Of a DNA stretch of 9,006 nt, positions 1 to 6,591 are shown one piece after another (position 1 is the stretch's first letter; each line of letters begins with the position of its first letter). The notes under the pieces were generated by a model. It saw only the letters and a program-made list of their open reading frames with translations. It did no database searches and was not told the origin of the DNA. The position numbers and the translations under genes were made by a program. The stretch comes from an uncultured Lachnospiraceae bacterium (GTDB taxonomy: Bacteria > Bacillota > Clostridia > Lachnospirales > Lachnospiraceae). The stretch covers positions 1 through 9,006 of the forward strand of contig CAMWMO010000026.1 of assembly GCA_947175305.1 (NCBI GenBank). The letters run 5' to 3'.

Positions 1-1255
1 CCTCCCAGGTGATGTTTTTTTCCGCCATCAAGACCATCATGTGATATAGAAAATCCGAAATTTCGTATTTGATTTCGTTGGTGTTTGGATTTTTAGCGGC
101 GATCACGATCTCTGTAGCCTCCTCTCCCAACTTTTTCAGGATCTTATCGATGCCCTTATCAAAGAGGTAATTGGTATATGACCCTTCCTTGGGATGGATC
201 TTGCGGTCCTTGATGACGGCAAATACCTGCTCAAAGACCTTGAGCGGGTTTGATTCATCGTACTCCTTAGCCATCATCTCATTGAAAAAGCAGGAATGAG
301 AGCCGGTATGGCAGGCCGCGCCGATCTGGGAAACCTTTGCCAGGATCGTATCCTTATCGCAGTCGGCGGTCAGGGATTTCACATACTGGTAGTGACCGCT
401 GGTCTCGCCCTTGACCCACAGTTCCTGCCGGCTTCTGCTATAATATGTCATTTTGCCCGTCTTCAAGGTCATCTGATAGGCTTCCTCGTTCATGTAGGCT
501 ACCATCAATACCTCATCGGTCTTGTAATCCTGTACCACGACGGTGACATGCCCGTCGGAATTCAGCTTAAACTCCTCCCAGGGAATGGCGGGTTCAAAGG
601 TGTTCACAGCAATGTCATTATTCTGGCAGAGCGCCTTGATCGCAAGGAGCTCTTTGGCATTCTCATTGATGGCTTTGCCGGAAATGCCGCAGATATTGTC
701 GTTTGACAGGATTTCCATGATCTTATCCAAGGATACCTCCGGCACGGAGGCAACCATAGGGAAAGGCGAAATGGCTATGGACTCCTTTAAACAGGTTTCC
801 CGCACTAAAATGATCTCTCCGATATACTCCTCGATCAGTGCCTTGTTTCTTGTGATGCTGTTGGCTTCCGTCACACAGGCCACGATCTTGTCCTTGCCGA
901 ATTTCTGGGAAACCTCCGCCGTGATCTCGATGTTGCCGGGCTTGGAATAGTTGAGAGCGGCTTTTTTGCAGCCCGCATAGAGCAGCTTTTTAATATCCTC
1001 CATGCGTTTTACATTACCGGCGCCGATGACGGGAATTTCCGCCTCGCTGCAGATCGCCTTGATGATGTCCAACGCCTCCTCATGGGCGGCATCGCCGTCG
1101 GACATGTCATAGACGATCAGCTCATCTGCGTTGTTGTCGCTGAAATATTTGCCCAAGGCCGCCGGATTCGTATCTACGATGGTACTGTCCGTGAAGCCTT
1201 TTACCGCGTTCCCTTTATACAGATAGATACAGGGAATAAATTTTTTATAGCCCAT
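1..1255 (-). CDS. hisIE: HisIE (phosphoribosyl-AMP cyclohydrolase / phosphoribosyl-ATP pyrophosphatase) with an N-terminal HisF-like pseudo-domain, 3' end cut by window edge
   Basis: The gene starts at the ATG at 1255, behind an AGAGAGGT ribosome binding site, and reads 418 codons to the left edge with no stop. It has three domains. Residues 1-220 resemble HisF (IPC start, KG at 19-20, ADELIVYDMS, GAGN-like phosphate loop near 78-81), but the HisF catalytic Asp positions are Tyr11 and about Thr129, so cyclase activity is unlikely. Residues about 222-330 are HisI, with YYSRSR, LWVKGETSGH, DCDKD (298-302) and GAACHTG. Cys299, Cys315 and Cys322 keep the 16 and 7 residue spacing of the known zinc ligands. 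Residues about 339-418 are HisE, with the metal-binding pattern GEEATE (E378, E379, E382) and E398/D401; perhaps 15-20 residues are missing. HisE hydrolyses PR-ATP to PR-AMP and HisI opens the adenine ring, in the cytoplasm. It lies 26 nt after hisB. The HisI and HisE calls are firm; the role of the first domain is unknown. Confidence 0.93.
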   Translation of the reverse strand, partial: MGYKKFIPCIYLYKGNAVKGFTDSTIVDTNPAALGKYFSDNNADELIVYDMSDGDAAHEEALDIIKAICSEAEIPVIGAGNVKRMEDIKKLLYAGCKKAALNYSKPGNIEITAEVSQKFGKDKIVACVTEANSITRNKALIEEYIGEIILVRETCLKESIAISPFPMVASVPEVSLDKIMEILSNDNICGISGKAINENAKELLAIKALCQNNDIAVNTFEPAIPWEEFKLNSDGHVTVVVQDYKTDEVLMVAYMNEEAYQMTLKTGKMTYYSRSRQELWVKGETSGHYQYVKSLTADCDKDTILAKVSQIGAACHTGSHSCFFNEMMAKEYDESNPLKVFEQVFAVIKDRKIHPKEGSYTNYLFDKGIDKILKKLGEEATEIVIAAKNPNTNEIKYEISDFLYHMMVLMAEKNITWE

Positions 1256-1281
1256 AGCTGTTATACCTCTCTTTTGTCTTC

Positions 1282-1869
1282 TCACAGGCTACCCTTCGTG
1301 CTGAGTACACCCCGAATGCGCTCGTCATAGGACACTGCCTCATCCAGTGCTTTTGCAAACGCCTTAAACATGGCCTCAATCATGTGATGGGCATTGGTGC
1401 CGTCCAGCATGCGAAGGTGTAGATTCATGCCGGCGCTGTAAGATACCGCGTAAAAAAACTCCCGCACAAGCTCTGTGTCCAGCTCTCCCACCCGTTCAGC
1501 AGAGAAGGCACAGTCGAAAGCCAGATAAGGACGCCCGCTCAGATCGATGGCGCACAGACAGAGCGCGTCATCCATAGGCAGAAGGAAGGAGCCGTACCGT
1601 TTGATTCCGGTTTTGTCGCCAAGAGCCTCCTTGATGGCCTGCCCCAGCACGATACCGGTATCTTCCACGGTATGGTGGCCGTCCACCTGCAGATCGCCAT
1701 TGACTTGTAGAGTCAAGTCAAAGAATCCGTGTTTCGTAAAACCCTCAAGCATATGGTCAAAAAAACCGATGCCTGTGGAGATTTCGCCTTTTCCGGTTCC
1801 GTCCAGATTCAGTGTGGCATTAATTTTCGTTTCCTTTGTGTTCCGCTCTATAGCTGCTATTCTGGGCAT
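1282..1869 (-). CDS. hisB: Imidazoleglycerol-phosphate dehydratase
   Basis: This 195-residue protein has the length of a monofunctional HisB. It dehydrates imidazole-glycerol phosphate to imidazole-acetol phosphate, the sixth step of histidine synthesis, and in this family it forms a manganese-dependent 24-mer. The diagnostic metal-binding motifs are all present: FFDHML (His39), DGHHTVED (His65, His66, Glu69) and NAHHMIEA (His161, His162, Glu165). There is no N-terminal HAD phosphatase domain as in the enterobacterial fusion, so histidinol-phosphate phosphatase must be encoded elsewhere. The ATG at 1869 is preceded by AGAGGAG at a suitable distance, and this site starts right after the hisD stop codon, so translation is probably coupled. 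The gap to hisD is 16 nt. No oddities were seen. Confidence 0.97.
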   Translation of the reverse strand: MPRIAAIERNTKETKINATLNLDGTGKGEISTGIGFFDHMLEGFTKHGFFDLTLQVNGDLQVDGHHTVEDTGIVLGQAIKEALGDKTGIKRYGSFLLPMDDALCLCAIDLSGRPYLAFDCAFSAERVGELDTELVREFFYAVSYSAGMNLHLRMLDGTNAHHMIEAMFKAFAKALDEAVSYDERIRGVLSTKGSL

Positions 1870-1885
1870 AATAATATTCTCCTCT

Positions 1886-3175
1886 CTACTCGAACCGTAC
1901 CCGTATGGAGTTGGCGTGGGCGCTCAGTCCCTCTCTCTCGGCAAAAAGCTCGATGTCTTTGTGAGCCCTTTCCAGGGCATTTCTGGAATAAGAGATCAGG
2001 CTGGTCTTTTTCACAAAATCATCCACGCTGAGCGGGGAAAAGAACTTCGCCGTGCCGTTGGTGGGCAGAATATGATTCGGTCCCGCGTAATAGTCACCAA
2101 GAGGCTCCGAGGAATACTCTCCCATAAAGATCGCTCCGGCGTTCTCGATTTTTGTCATCACTTCATAAGGATCCTTGGTCAGAATCTCCAAGTGCTCGGA
2201 GGCGATGGCATTTGCAGCGCTGACGGCGTCTTCTATGGTATCTGCGATCAGCTGGTAGCCGTAATTATCAAGCGATTTCCGTATGATATCCGCCCGGGGA
2301 AGGGTCTGTAAAAAGTCCTCAATCTGAGCGGTCACCTGGTCTGCCAGCGTCTCGCTTGTGGTGATCAAAATGGCGCTTGCCAGTTCGTCGTGTTCCGCCT
2401 GAGATAACAGATCAGCGGCCACATACCGGGGATTAGCGGTCTCATCGGCAATCACCAAAATTTCGCTGGGACCTGCAATGGAGTCGATGCTCACATGGCC
2501 GAAGCATGCCTTTTTCGCCAGTGCCACAAAGATATTGCCGGGACCTGTGATCTTATCCACCTTCGGAATACTCTCTGTGCCGAATGCCATAGCCGCGATG
2601 GCCTGGGCGCCACCTACCTTATAGATTTCGTCTATCCCGGCAATCTTTGCCGCTGCCAGTGTGCCGGGATTTACTTTGCCGTCCGGTCCTGCGGGGGTGG
2701 TCATGATGATCCTTTTGACCCCGGCTACTTTGGCGGGAATCGCATTCATCAGTACACTGCTGGGATAGGCCGCTTTGCCGCCGGGCACATAGATGCCGGA
2801 AGCGGCGATGGGCAGGATCCGCTGTCCCAGGATCGTGCCGTCAGTCCGGGTGTCGATCCAGCTGTTGCGGCGCTGTTTTTCGTGAAAGGCGGTGATATTG
2901 TCGGCGGAGTCTTTCATGACACGAATAAACTCATCGTCGATGCTTGCAAAAGCCTCGTCGATCTCCTCCTTGGTAACACGCACGTTTTCCTCGTTGATAT
3001 CCCATTTGTCGAATTGACTTGTATAGTCAAAAACGGCCTCGTCGCCCTTTTCCCGCACATTGGCGATGATATCCGCCACCACGGACTCGTATTTTCCGTA
3101 GCTGCCGGGACTTCGCTCTAACAGGTTATTCAGAATATCCTGCTGGGTCTGGGCTGTTAATTTTATTTTCTGCAT
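1886..3175 (-). CDS. hisD: Histidinol dehydrogenase
   Basis: This 429-residue protein has normal family length. It oxidises L-histidinol to L-histidine in two NAD-dependent steps, the end of the pathway. The residue pattern matches the E. coli enzyme almost position for position: zinc ligands Gln259 and His262 (SQAEHDE), Asp361 (GDYYAGPNHILP) and His420 (EGLSAHANSIR), and the catalytic pair Glu327-His328 in ASEHLE. The NAD-binding region carries KVGGAQAIAA and KITGPGN. The ATG at 3175 has a GAGGT ribosome binding site 8 nt upstream. The gene follows the SIMPL gene after a 46-nt gap that holds a small hairpin, and hisB follows 16 nt after its stop. The enzyme should be complete and active. Confidence 0.98.
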   Translation of the reverse strand: MQKIKLTAQTQQDILNNLLERSPGSYGKYESVVADIIANVREKGDEAVFDYTSQFDKWDINEENVRVTKEEIDEAFASIDDEFIRVMKDSADNITAFHEKQRRNSWIDTRTDGTILGQRILPIAASGIYVPGGKAAYPSSVLMNAIPAKVAGVKRIIMTTPAGPDGKVNPGTLAAAKIAGIDEIYKVGGAQAIAAMAFGTESIPKVDKITGPGNIFVALAKKACFGHVSIDSIAGPSEILVIADETANPRYVAADLLSQAEHDELASAILITTSETLADQVTAQIEDFLQTLPRADIIRKSLDNYGYQLIADTIEDAVSAANAIASEHLEILTKDPYEVMTKIENAGAIFMGEYSSEPLGDYYAGPNHILPTNGTAKFFSPLSVDDFVKKTSLISYSRNALERAHKDIELFAEREGLSAHANSIRVRFE

Positions 3176-3199
3176 GATAGTTTACCTCATTACTTTTTT

Positions 3200-3215
3200 G
3201 AGTGCGCTGGCACTC
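3200..3215 (-). other. Intercistronic hairpin ahead of hisD
   Basis: GAGTGC and GCACTC form a perfect 6-bp stem around a 4-nt loop in the 46-nt gap between the SIMPL gene and hisD. In the transcribed (minus) direction it is followed by A-rich sequence and not by a T-run, so it does not look like an intrinsic terminator. It could protect or process the mRNA between the two genes. That role is inferred from position only. Confidence 0.4.
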
Positions 3216-3221
3216 GATCTT

Positions 3222-3968
3222 TTAGTCTACGCTATAATTCAGTTTCACGGTGATGGAAGCGGTCTTCTTCCGGGAGCTGGTATCGAAATAGCCGCCGTAG
3301 CTGTATTCGGTGTTGCTGTTCTGGGCGGTGATCTGAAAAACGCCCAGATTAGCGTTCAACAGCTCGCCGATATTTGCACCGGTGCCCGCCGCCAGCAGGT
3401 CGATCCTATCCTTGGCATTCTGAGTCGCTTCTTCGATCAGCTCAAGTTTCAACTCATCCAGCTTTGTATAGTAGTATTCCGGATCCTCCGACGCAAACTG
3501 GACATTGGATTCGATCAGTCCGGAGATATCCCTGGAGATATTCTCAATCTTATCCACGTCCGAGGATGTGATGGAGACATTCTGATAGAGATCGTAGCCG
3601 ACTATGTAGTCCCGGAGACGGTCACCGTTCTCATTGTACTCAGATTCCCAGTTTGGGCTGATGCTGACGGAGCTGAACACCATTTCCTCCTCCGTTACAC
3701 CGTTTTGCAGCAGATAATTTTTCACCAGTTCTGCGTCCTTTTTGATGGAACGGTAAGCTTCCTGGGTAGTCTTCCCCTCTCTGGAAAAGCTGCCCCGCCA
3801 GACGATCAGATCCGCCTCAAAATCACAGTTAGCGGAGCCTGTGGCGGTCAGACCGCCGCTGCCGGAGGTTCTTTTGTAGTCCACCAGATTGCCGGAAAAA
3901 ACATAACAGCATATGATAGCGCAGATGCCGGCAATCAATGCGATGATAATTCCCTTATATTCCTTCAT
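3222..3968 (-). CDS. Membrane-anchored SIMPL-domain (DUF541) protein in the his operon
   Basis: The 248-residue protein has an N-terminal hydrophobic segment (about residues 6-24, after MKEYKG) and then a hydrophilic domain to the C-terminus. Features typical of SIMPL/DUF541 proteins are a GSGGLTATGSA start to the domain near 36-46, an early strand ending in WRGSF, a KKDAELVKNYLLQNGV helix, an SVSISPNW strand, a YDLYQNVSIT strand, and the late AKDRIDLLAAGTG helix followed by strands. No lipobox with Gly, Ala or Ser before Cys is visible, so a signal anchor or uncleaved signal peptide is more likely than a lipoprotein; the domain should face outside. Its AAAGGA site sits just after the hisG stop and the gap is only 14 nt, so it is co-expressed with hisG. 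The biochemical function of SIMPL proteins is not settled, and no histidine role is known to me. Family call fairly sure, function unknown. Confidence 0.85.
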   Translation of the reverse strand: MKEYKGIIIALIAGICAIICCYVFSGNLVDYKRTSGSGGLTATGSANCDFEADLIVWRGSFSREGKTTQEAYRSIKKDAELVKNYLLQNGVTEEEMVFSSVSISPNWESEYNENGDRLRDYIVGYDLYQNVSITSSDVDKIENISRDISGLIESNVQFASEDPEYYYTKLDELKLELIEEATQNAKDRIDLLAAGTGANIGELLNANLGVFQITAQNSNTEYSYGGYFDTSSRKKTASITVKLNYSVD

Positions 3969-3982
3969 GACAGGATTCCTTT

Positions 3983-4627
3983 CTATAAATTTTCTCTTAA
4001 TTTCTGTATCAGCGTTCGGATTCGCTCCGTCTCCATCTGCATACTAACCTGATTGACGATCATGCGGGCAGACAACGGACAGATCTCTTCCAGAACGCCC
4101 AGCCCGTTCTCCTTTAAGGTGGAACCGGTCTCCACGATATCCACGATCACATCAGCCAGATCCACGATCGGCCCCAGCTCCACGGAACCGTTCAGTTTGA
4201 TGATATCCACAGTCTGGTGCTTTTTATTGTAGAAATAGTCCTTGGCAATATTGGGATATTTGCTGGCAACCCGGATCATCTCATGATGCTGAAGCAGCTC
4301 CTTTGCATTCTCCGGGCCACAGACGCACATGCGGCATTTCCCATAACCTAAGTCCAGTACCTCGTAGACCCGCCTGTTCTCCTCCATGATGGTGTCTTTT
4401 CCCACCACGCCGATATCGGCCGCTCCATACTCCACATAGGTGGGCACATCCGGCGATTTTGCAAGGAAAAAACGCAGCTTATGCTCCTCGTTCACAAAGA
4501 TCAGTTTGCGGGAGCTTTTATCCTTCATCTCCTCACAGGTGATGCCTATCTTCTCAAACAGTTCCATGGTCTTATTGGCAAGACGGCCCTTTCCCAGGGC
4601 AAATGTCAAATATCTTTCTTCACTCAT
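3983..4627 (-). CDS. hisG: ATP phosphoribosyltransferase, short-form catalytic subunit
   Basis: At 214 residues this is the short HisG form, which lacks the C-terminal regulatory domain and works only with HisZ. It joins ATP and PRPP to give phosphoribosyl-ATP, the committed step of histidine synthesis. Visible signatures are the N-terminal FALGKGRLANKT, the AADIGVVGKD segment (69-78), KYPNIAKDYF and the PRPP-binding loop DIVETGSTL (163-171) preceded by ELGPIVDLADVIV. The ATG at 4627 has an AAGGA site close upstream. It follows hisZ by 32 nt. In this family HisZ carries the allosteric histidine site, so feedback control is expected to act through the neighbouring gene product. Complete, with no missing motif. 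Confidence 0.97.
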   Translation of the reverse strand: MSEERYLTFALGKGRLANKTMELFEKIGITCEEMKDKSSRKLIFVNEEHKLRFFLAKSPDVPTYVEYGAADIGVVGKDTIMEENRRVYEVLDLGYGKCRMCVCGPENAKELLQHHEMIRVASKYPNIAKDYFYNKKHQTVDIIKLNGSVELGPIVDLADVIVDIVETGSTLKENGLGVLEEICPLSARMIVNQVSMQMETERIRTLIQKLRENL

Positions 4628-4659
4628 GTTTTCCTTCCGTTCTGAAGCGCGGGCTTCTG

Positions 4660-5778
4660 TTATTTTTCACCGGCAGGCAGCAACGCCACGGATCTGCCCT
4701 CGGAACGTATCCTGCGCGCTTCTGCAAGCCTTTCTGTAAAGTCGGCATCCGTATAATACAGATTGGTACAGGATTCCGGCTCGGCGATGGCTGTGCCCTG
4801 CCTGTTCATAGCAGATAACAGATCATCCACCACGATCACAAAGCCGATGGCGGGAGCTTCTTTGCCAAAATGCGCCAGCAGATTATCATAACGGCCTCCC
4901 TTTACGATGGCGTCGCCCACACCGTAGGTATAGCCCTTGAAAATGATGCCCGTGTAATAATTATACTTACTGAGCATCCCCAGGTCAAAGGAAACGTATT
5001 TTTCCACGCCATAATCCGTAAGCACCTGATAAAGGCGTTCCAGCCGCTCTATGGCAGCCAGAGAACGCTCGTTGGAGACGACTTTTTTTGCTTCCTGTAA
5101 AATATCCACGGAACCAAAGAGTTCGCTCACCTTAAGAAGCGCTTCCTTATCTTGAGCAGATGCATGGATGCTGTCTAAAAGTTCTTCCGCCCCGAAGTAG
5201 TTCTTGCCGGAGATAAACTCCCGAAGCTCCAGTTCAGTTTCCTCGTCCAGTCCGGCCTGCGCACAGATGCCCTTGAAAAATTCCAGATTGCCCACGCTGA
5301 TCTGAAATTCAGACAGGCCTGCGTGAGACAGCGACTCGATAGTCATGGCGATCATCTCCGCGTCCGCATAGACGGAAGGGTCTCCGATCAGCTCCGCACC
5401 CATCTGGGTCGATTCCTTCAACTTTCCCTGCAGATTGGAGGTGTTGGAAAAGGTATTGCCCTGATACCAGAGTCGGATCGGGACATCCTCATCCACGAAA
5501 TATTTAGCCGCACAGCGTGCGATGGAGGGGGTAAAGTCTGGTCTGAGAACCAGTGTATTCCCTTCTTTGTCAAAAAATTTATAGAGTTCCTTGGAGGGCG
5601 TAGTGCCCACCTCCTTGGAAAAAACGTCGAAAAACTCAAAGGTAGGGGTCTGAATATCCCGATAGCCGTACCCTCTGATCTTCTCTGAGAGAAGTCCCTC
5701 CACGATGGTCTTCCTCTCCTTTTCATCTCCGTAGATGTCCCGGACACCCTCCGGGGTATGTACCAGTTTCCTGCTCAT
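4660..5778 (-). CDS. hisZ: ATP phosphoribosyltransferase regulatory subunit
   Basis: This 372-residue protein is a class II histidyl-tRNA synthetase paralogue that activates short HisG and gives it feedback inhibition by histidine. The start TPEGVRDIYG, motif 1 region (GYGYRDIQTPTFEFF, about 36-50), LRPDFTPSIAR (78-88) and motif 2 region (about 102-130, RLWYQGNTF) follow the HisRS plan. The HisRS histidine-site motif is altered to SKYNYYTG (270-277), and the motif 3 segment reads AIGFVIVVDDLL (310-321), where HisRS has a conserved Arg before its last leucines. There is no anticodon-binding domain, so it is HisZ and not HisRS. It is the first gene of the his operon. The ATG at 5778 is preceded by GAGGA at a short 4-nt spacing, and a tiny leader ORF ends on it through an ATGA overlap. 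Confidence 0.95.
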   Translation of the reverse strand: MSRKLVHTPEGVRDIYGDEKERKTIVEGLLSEKIRGYGYRDIQTPTFEFFDVFSKEVGTTPSKELYKFFDKEGNTLVLRPDFTPSIARCAAKYFVDEDVPIRLWYQGNTFSNTSNLQGKLKESTQMGAELIGDPSVYADAEMIAMTIESLSHAGLSEFQISVGNLEFFKGICAQAGLDEETELELREFISGKNYFGAEELLDSIHASAQDKEALLKVSELFGSVDILQEAKKVVSNERSLAAIERLERLYQVLTDYGVEKYVSFDLGMLSKYNYYTGIIFKGYTYGVGDAIVKGGRYDNLLAHFGKEAPAIGFVIVVDDLLSAMNRQGTAIAEPESCTNLYYTDADFTERLAEARRIRSEGRSVALLPAGEK

Positions 5779-5898
5779 GTTGTCCTCATTTCTAAATCAT
5801 GGTTCATTTTACCATGAAACTTTTCCTCTTTTAACTCGTTATAGCTATGCTTTAACACTTTAAAGCGATAATTCACTAATTTGATAGCAAGCTAAACT
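5779..5898 (-). promoter_or_regulatory. his operon 5' leader with two hairpins and micro-ORFs
   Basis: From the expected transcription start near 5898 to the hisZ ATG there are about 120 nt. It holds two perfect inverted repeats: GCTTTAA/TTAAAGC with a 4-nt loop (5849-5866) and TCATGGT/ACCATGA with a 7-nt loop (5797-5817). An AGAGGA site (5824-5829) stands 8 nt before an ATG that opens a 3-codon ORF, Met-Val-Lys (5804-5815), whose start lies inside the second hairpin. Two more tiny ORFs follow, Met-Ile (5792-5800) and Met-Arg-Thr-Thr (5775-5789), the latter ending in an ATGA overlap with hisZ. There is no run of His codons and no recognisable T-box core, so classical his attenuation is not supported. 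A regulatory role is a guess from the structure. Confidence 0.35.
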
Positions 5899-5904
5899 TT
5901 TTAT

Positions 5905-5933
5905 ACTATAACGCATATCGGTCTGTTTGTCAA
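5905..5933 (-). promoter_or_regulatory. Sigma-A promoter of the his operon
   Basis: On the minus strand a perfect -35 box TTGACA (5928-5933) and a -10 box TATAGT (5905-5910, five of six consensus bases) are separated by exactly 17 nt. The predicted start is near 5898. The -35 box ends one base past the recU stop codon, so the operon has its own strong promoter with essentially no spacer from the upstream gene. Confidence 0.82.
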
Positions 5934-5934
5934 A

Positions 5935-6471
5935 CTATTCCACCCTGTCATCCAGATCCTTTTGCAGCATATCCAGATAAGGCACCAGAACACCATGCTT
6001 TTTCGGCAGCACATACTCCGGATTCAGCTCGTCGTATCGGAAGCTCTTTCTGCCGCCCTCCTGCGCACGATCCCAGAAAAATCGCAGCATCTCGTAAGGC
6101 AGATAATAGAATGTGTCCTTGTGGGTGTAGTAGATCAGGAAAAAAGCGACGCCCTTCTGCTTTTCAAACTGCTCCATAAAGTGTACCTGATGCGTATGGA
6201 TGTTTTGCAGGGAAAAGGTGTCCACTGCACATTCCTTAGCGTCGAAACAGACAGGAATCCCTTGCACTACGCCGATATAATCGACTGTGCTCTTCTGGTC
6301 AAAGTAGGCCAGCGTGATGTGACGGCTCTCCTTGTCGATATTGATGGGCGTAATGGGGGTAGGCACCTTCTGAATCAGCGCCAGTCCGTGCTCCTGGTAT
6401 TTTTCATTGGTTCTGTTGATCAGATCCTCCAGTGTTGAACCGCGCAGGCCGCGGGAGTTCCAGGTTGCCAT
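5935..6471 (-). CDS. recU: Holliday junction resolvase RecU
   Basis: The 178-residue protein aligns along its length with Bacillus RecU as I remember it. It cuts four-way DNA junctions in recombinational repair and chromosome segregation. Visible are NSRGLRGSTLEDLINRTNEKY (residues 5-25, Glu15), the KVPTPITPI segment, FDQKSTVDYIGV with Asp64, FDAKE with Asp77 and Lys79 (the PD-(D/E)xK core; Bacillus has Glu where this has Asp77), SLQNIHTHQ, and the C-terminal FFWDRAQEGGRKS and KHGVLVPYLD. I chose the ATG at 6471 because AAAGG lies 8 nt before it. An in-frame TTG 33 bases further upstream lies inside a hairpin and adds only polar residues not expected in the family. It comes after the pseudouridine synthase gene; many Firmicutes instead have recU beside a penicillin-binding protein gene. 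Confidence 0.93.
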   Translation of the reverse strand: MATWNSRGLRGSTLEDLINRTNEKYQEHGLALIQKVPTPITPINIDKESRHITLAYFDQKSTVDYIGVVQGIPVCFDAKECAVDTFSLQNIHTHQVHFMEQFEKQKGVAFFLIYYTHKDTFYYLPYEMLRFFWDRAQEGGRKSFRYDELNPEYVLPKKHGVLVPYLDMLQKDLDDRVE

Positions 6472-6488
6472 AGTCACTGCCTTTCTTC

Positions 6489-6588
6489 GATCGTCGTTTG
6501 ACAACGACGATCCAGAGAATGCTTCGCATTCTCCTAAAATGATTTATTCTGTCGCAGATATGTCGACCGCCTGTGCGAAGACAGGCGG
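6489..6588 (-). repeat. Cluster of three perfect hairpins between the pseudouridine synthase gene and recU
   Basis: Three inverted repeats lie in about 100 bases. The first is GATCGTCGTT/AACGACGATC (6489-6512), a 10-bp stem with a 4-nt loop. The second is GAGAATGC/GCATTCTC (6515-6533), an 8-bp stem with a 3-nt loop, giving GCGAAGC at the tip on the minus strand. The third is CCGCCTGT/ACAGGCGG (6567-6588), an 8-bp stem with a 6-nt loop. None has a T-run after it on either strand, so a standard intrinsic terminator is not supported. The group sits in the untranslated gap on the recU mRNA. Possible roles are mRNA processing or stability, protein binding, or a small palindromic repeat family; the sequence does not decide. 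Confidence 0.6.
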
Positions 6589-6591
6589 CAA

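Noticed and set aside
1547..3121. Plus-strand frames of 254 and 208 codons opposite hisB and hisD
   Set aside because: They mirror strongly conserved, motif-complete enzymes and are best explained by codon bias on the opposite strand.
3174..4052. 292-codon open frame on the plus strand, opposite the SIMPL gene and the end of hisG
   Set aside because: It lies wholly antisense to genes with clear families and good ribosome binding sites. Its product resembles no family I know, and it has no sensible start signal.
4637..4652. GAAGC/GCTTC mini-hairpin between hisZ and hisG
   Set aside because: The stem is only 5 bp in a 32-nt gap with no T-run; too weak to call.
5779..5934. T-box riboswitch or His-rich leader peptide for the his operon
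   Set aside because: The leader is only about 120 nt, I see no T-box core sequence, and none of the tiny ORFs has His codons.
6472..6504. Upstream TTG start for recU adding 11 residues
   Set aside because: It falls inside the 10-bp hairpin, and the extra residues are polar. The ATG at 6471 has AAAGG at 8 nt and matches the family better.
6409..6525. Short minus-strand ORF beginning in the second hairpin (AGGAG then ATG) and overlapping recU out of frame
   Set aside because: The ribosome binding site is only one base from the ATG, and the start lies in a stable stem.
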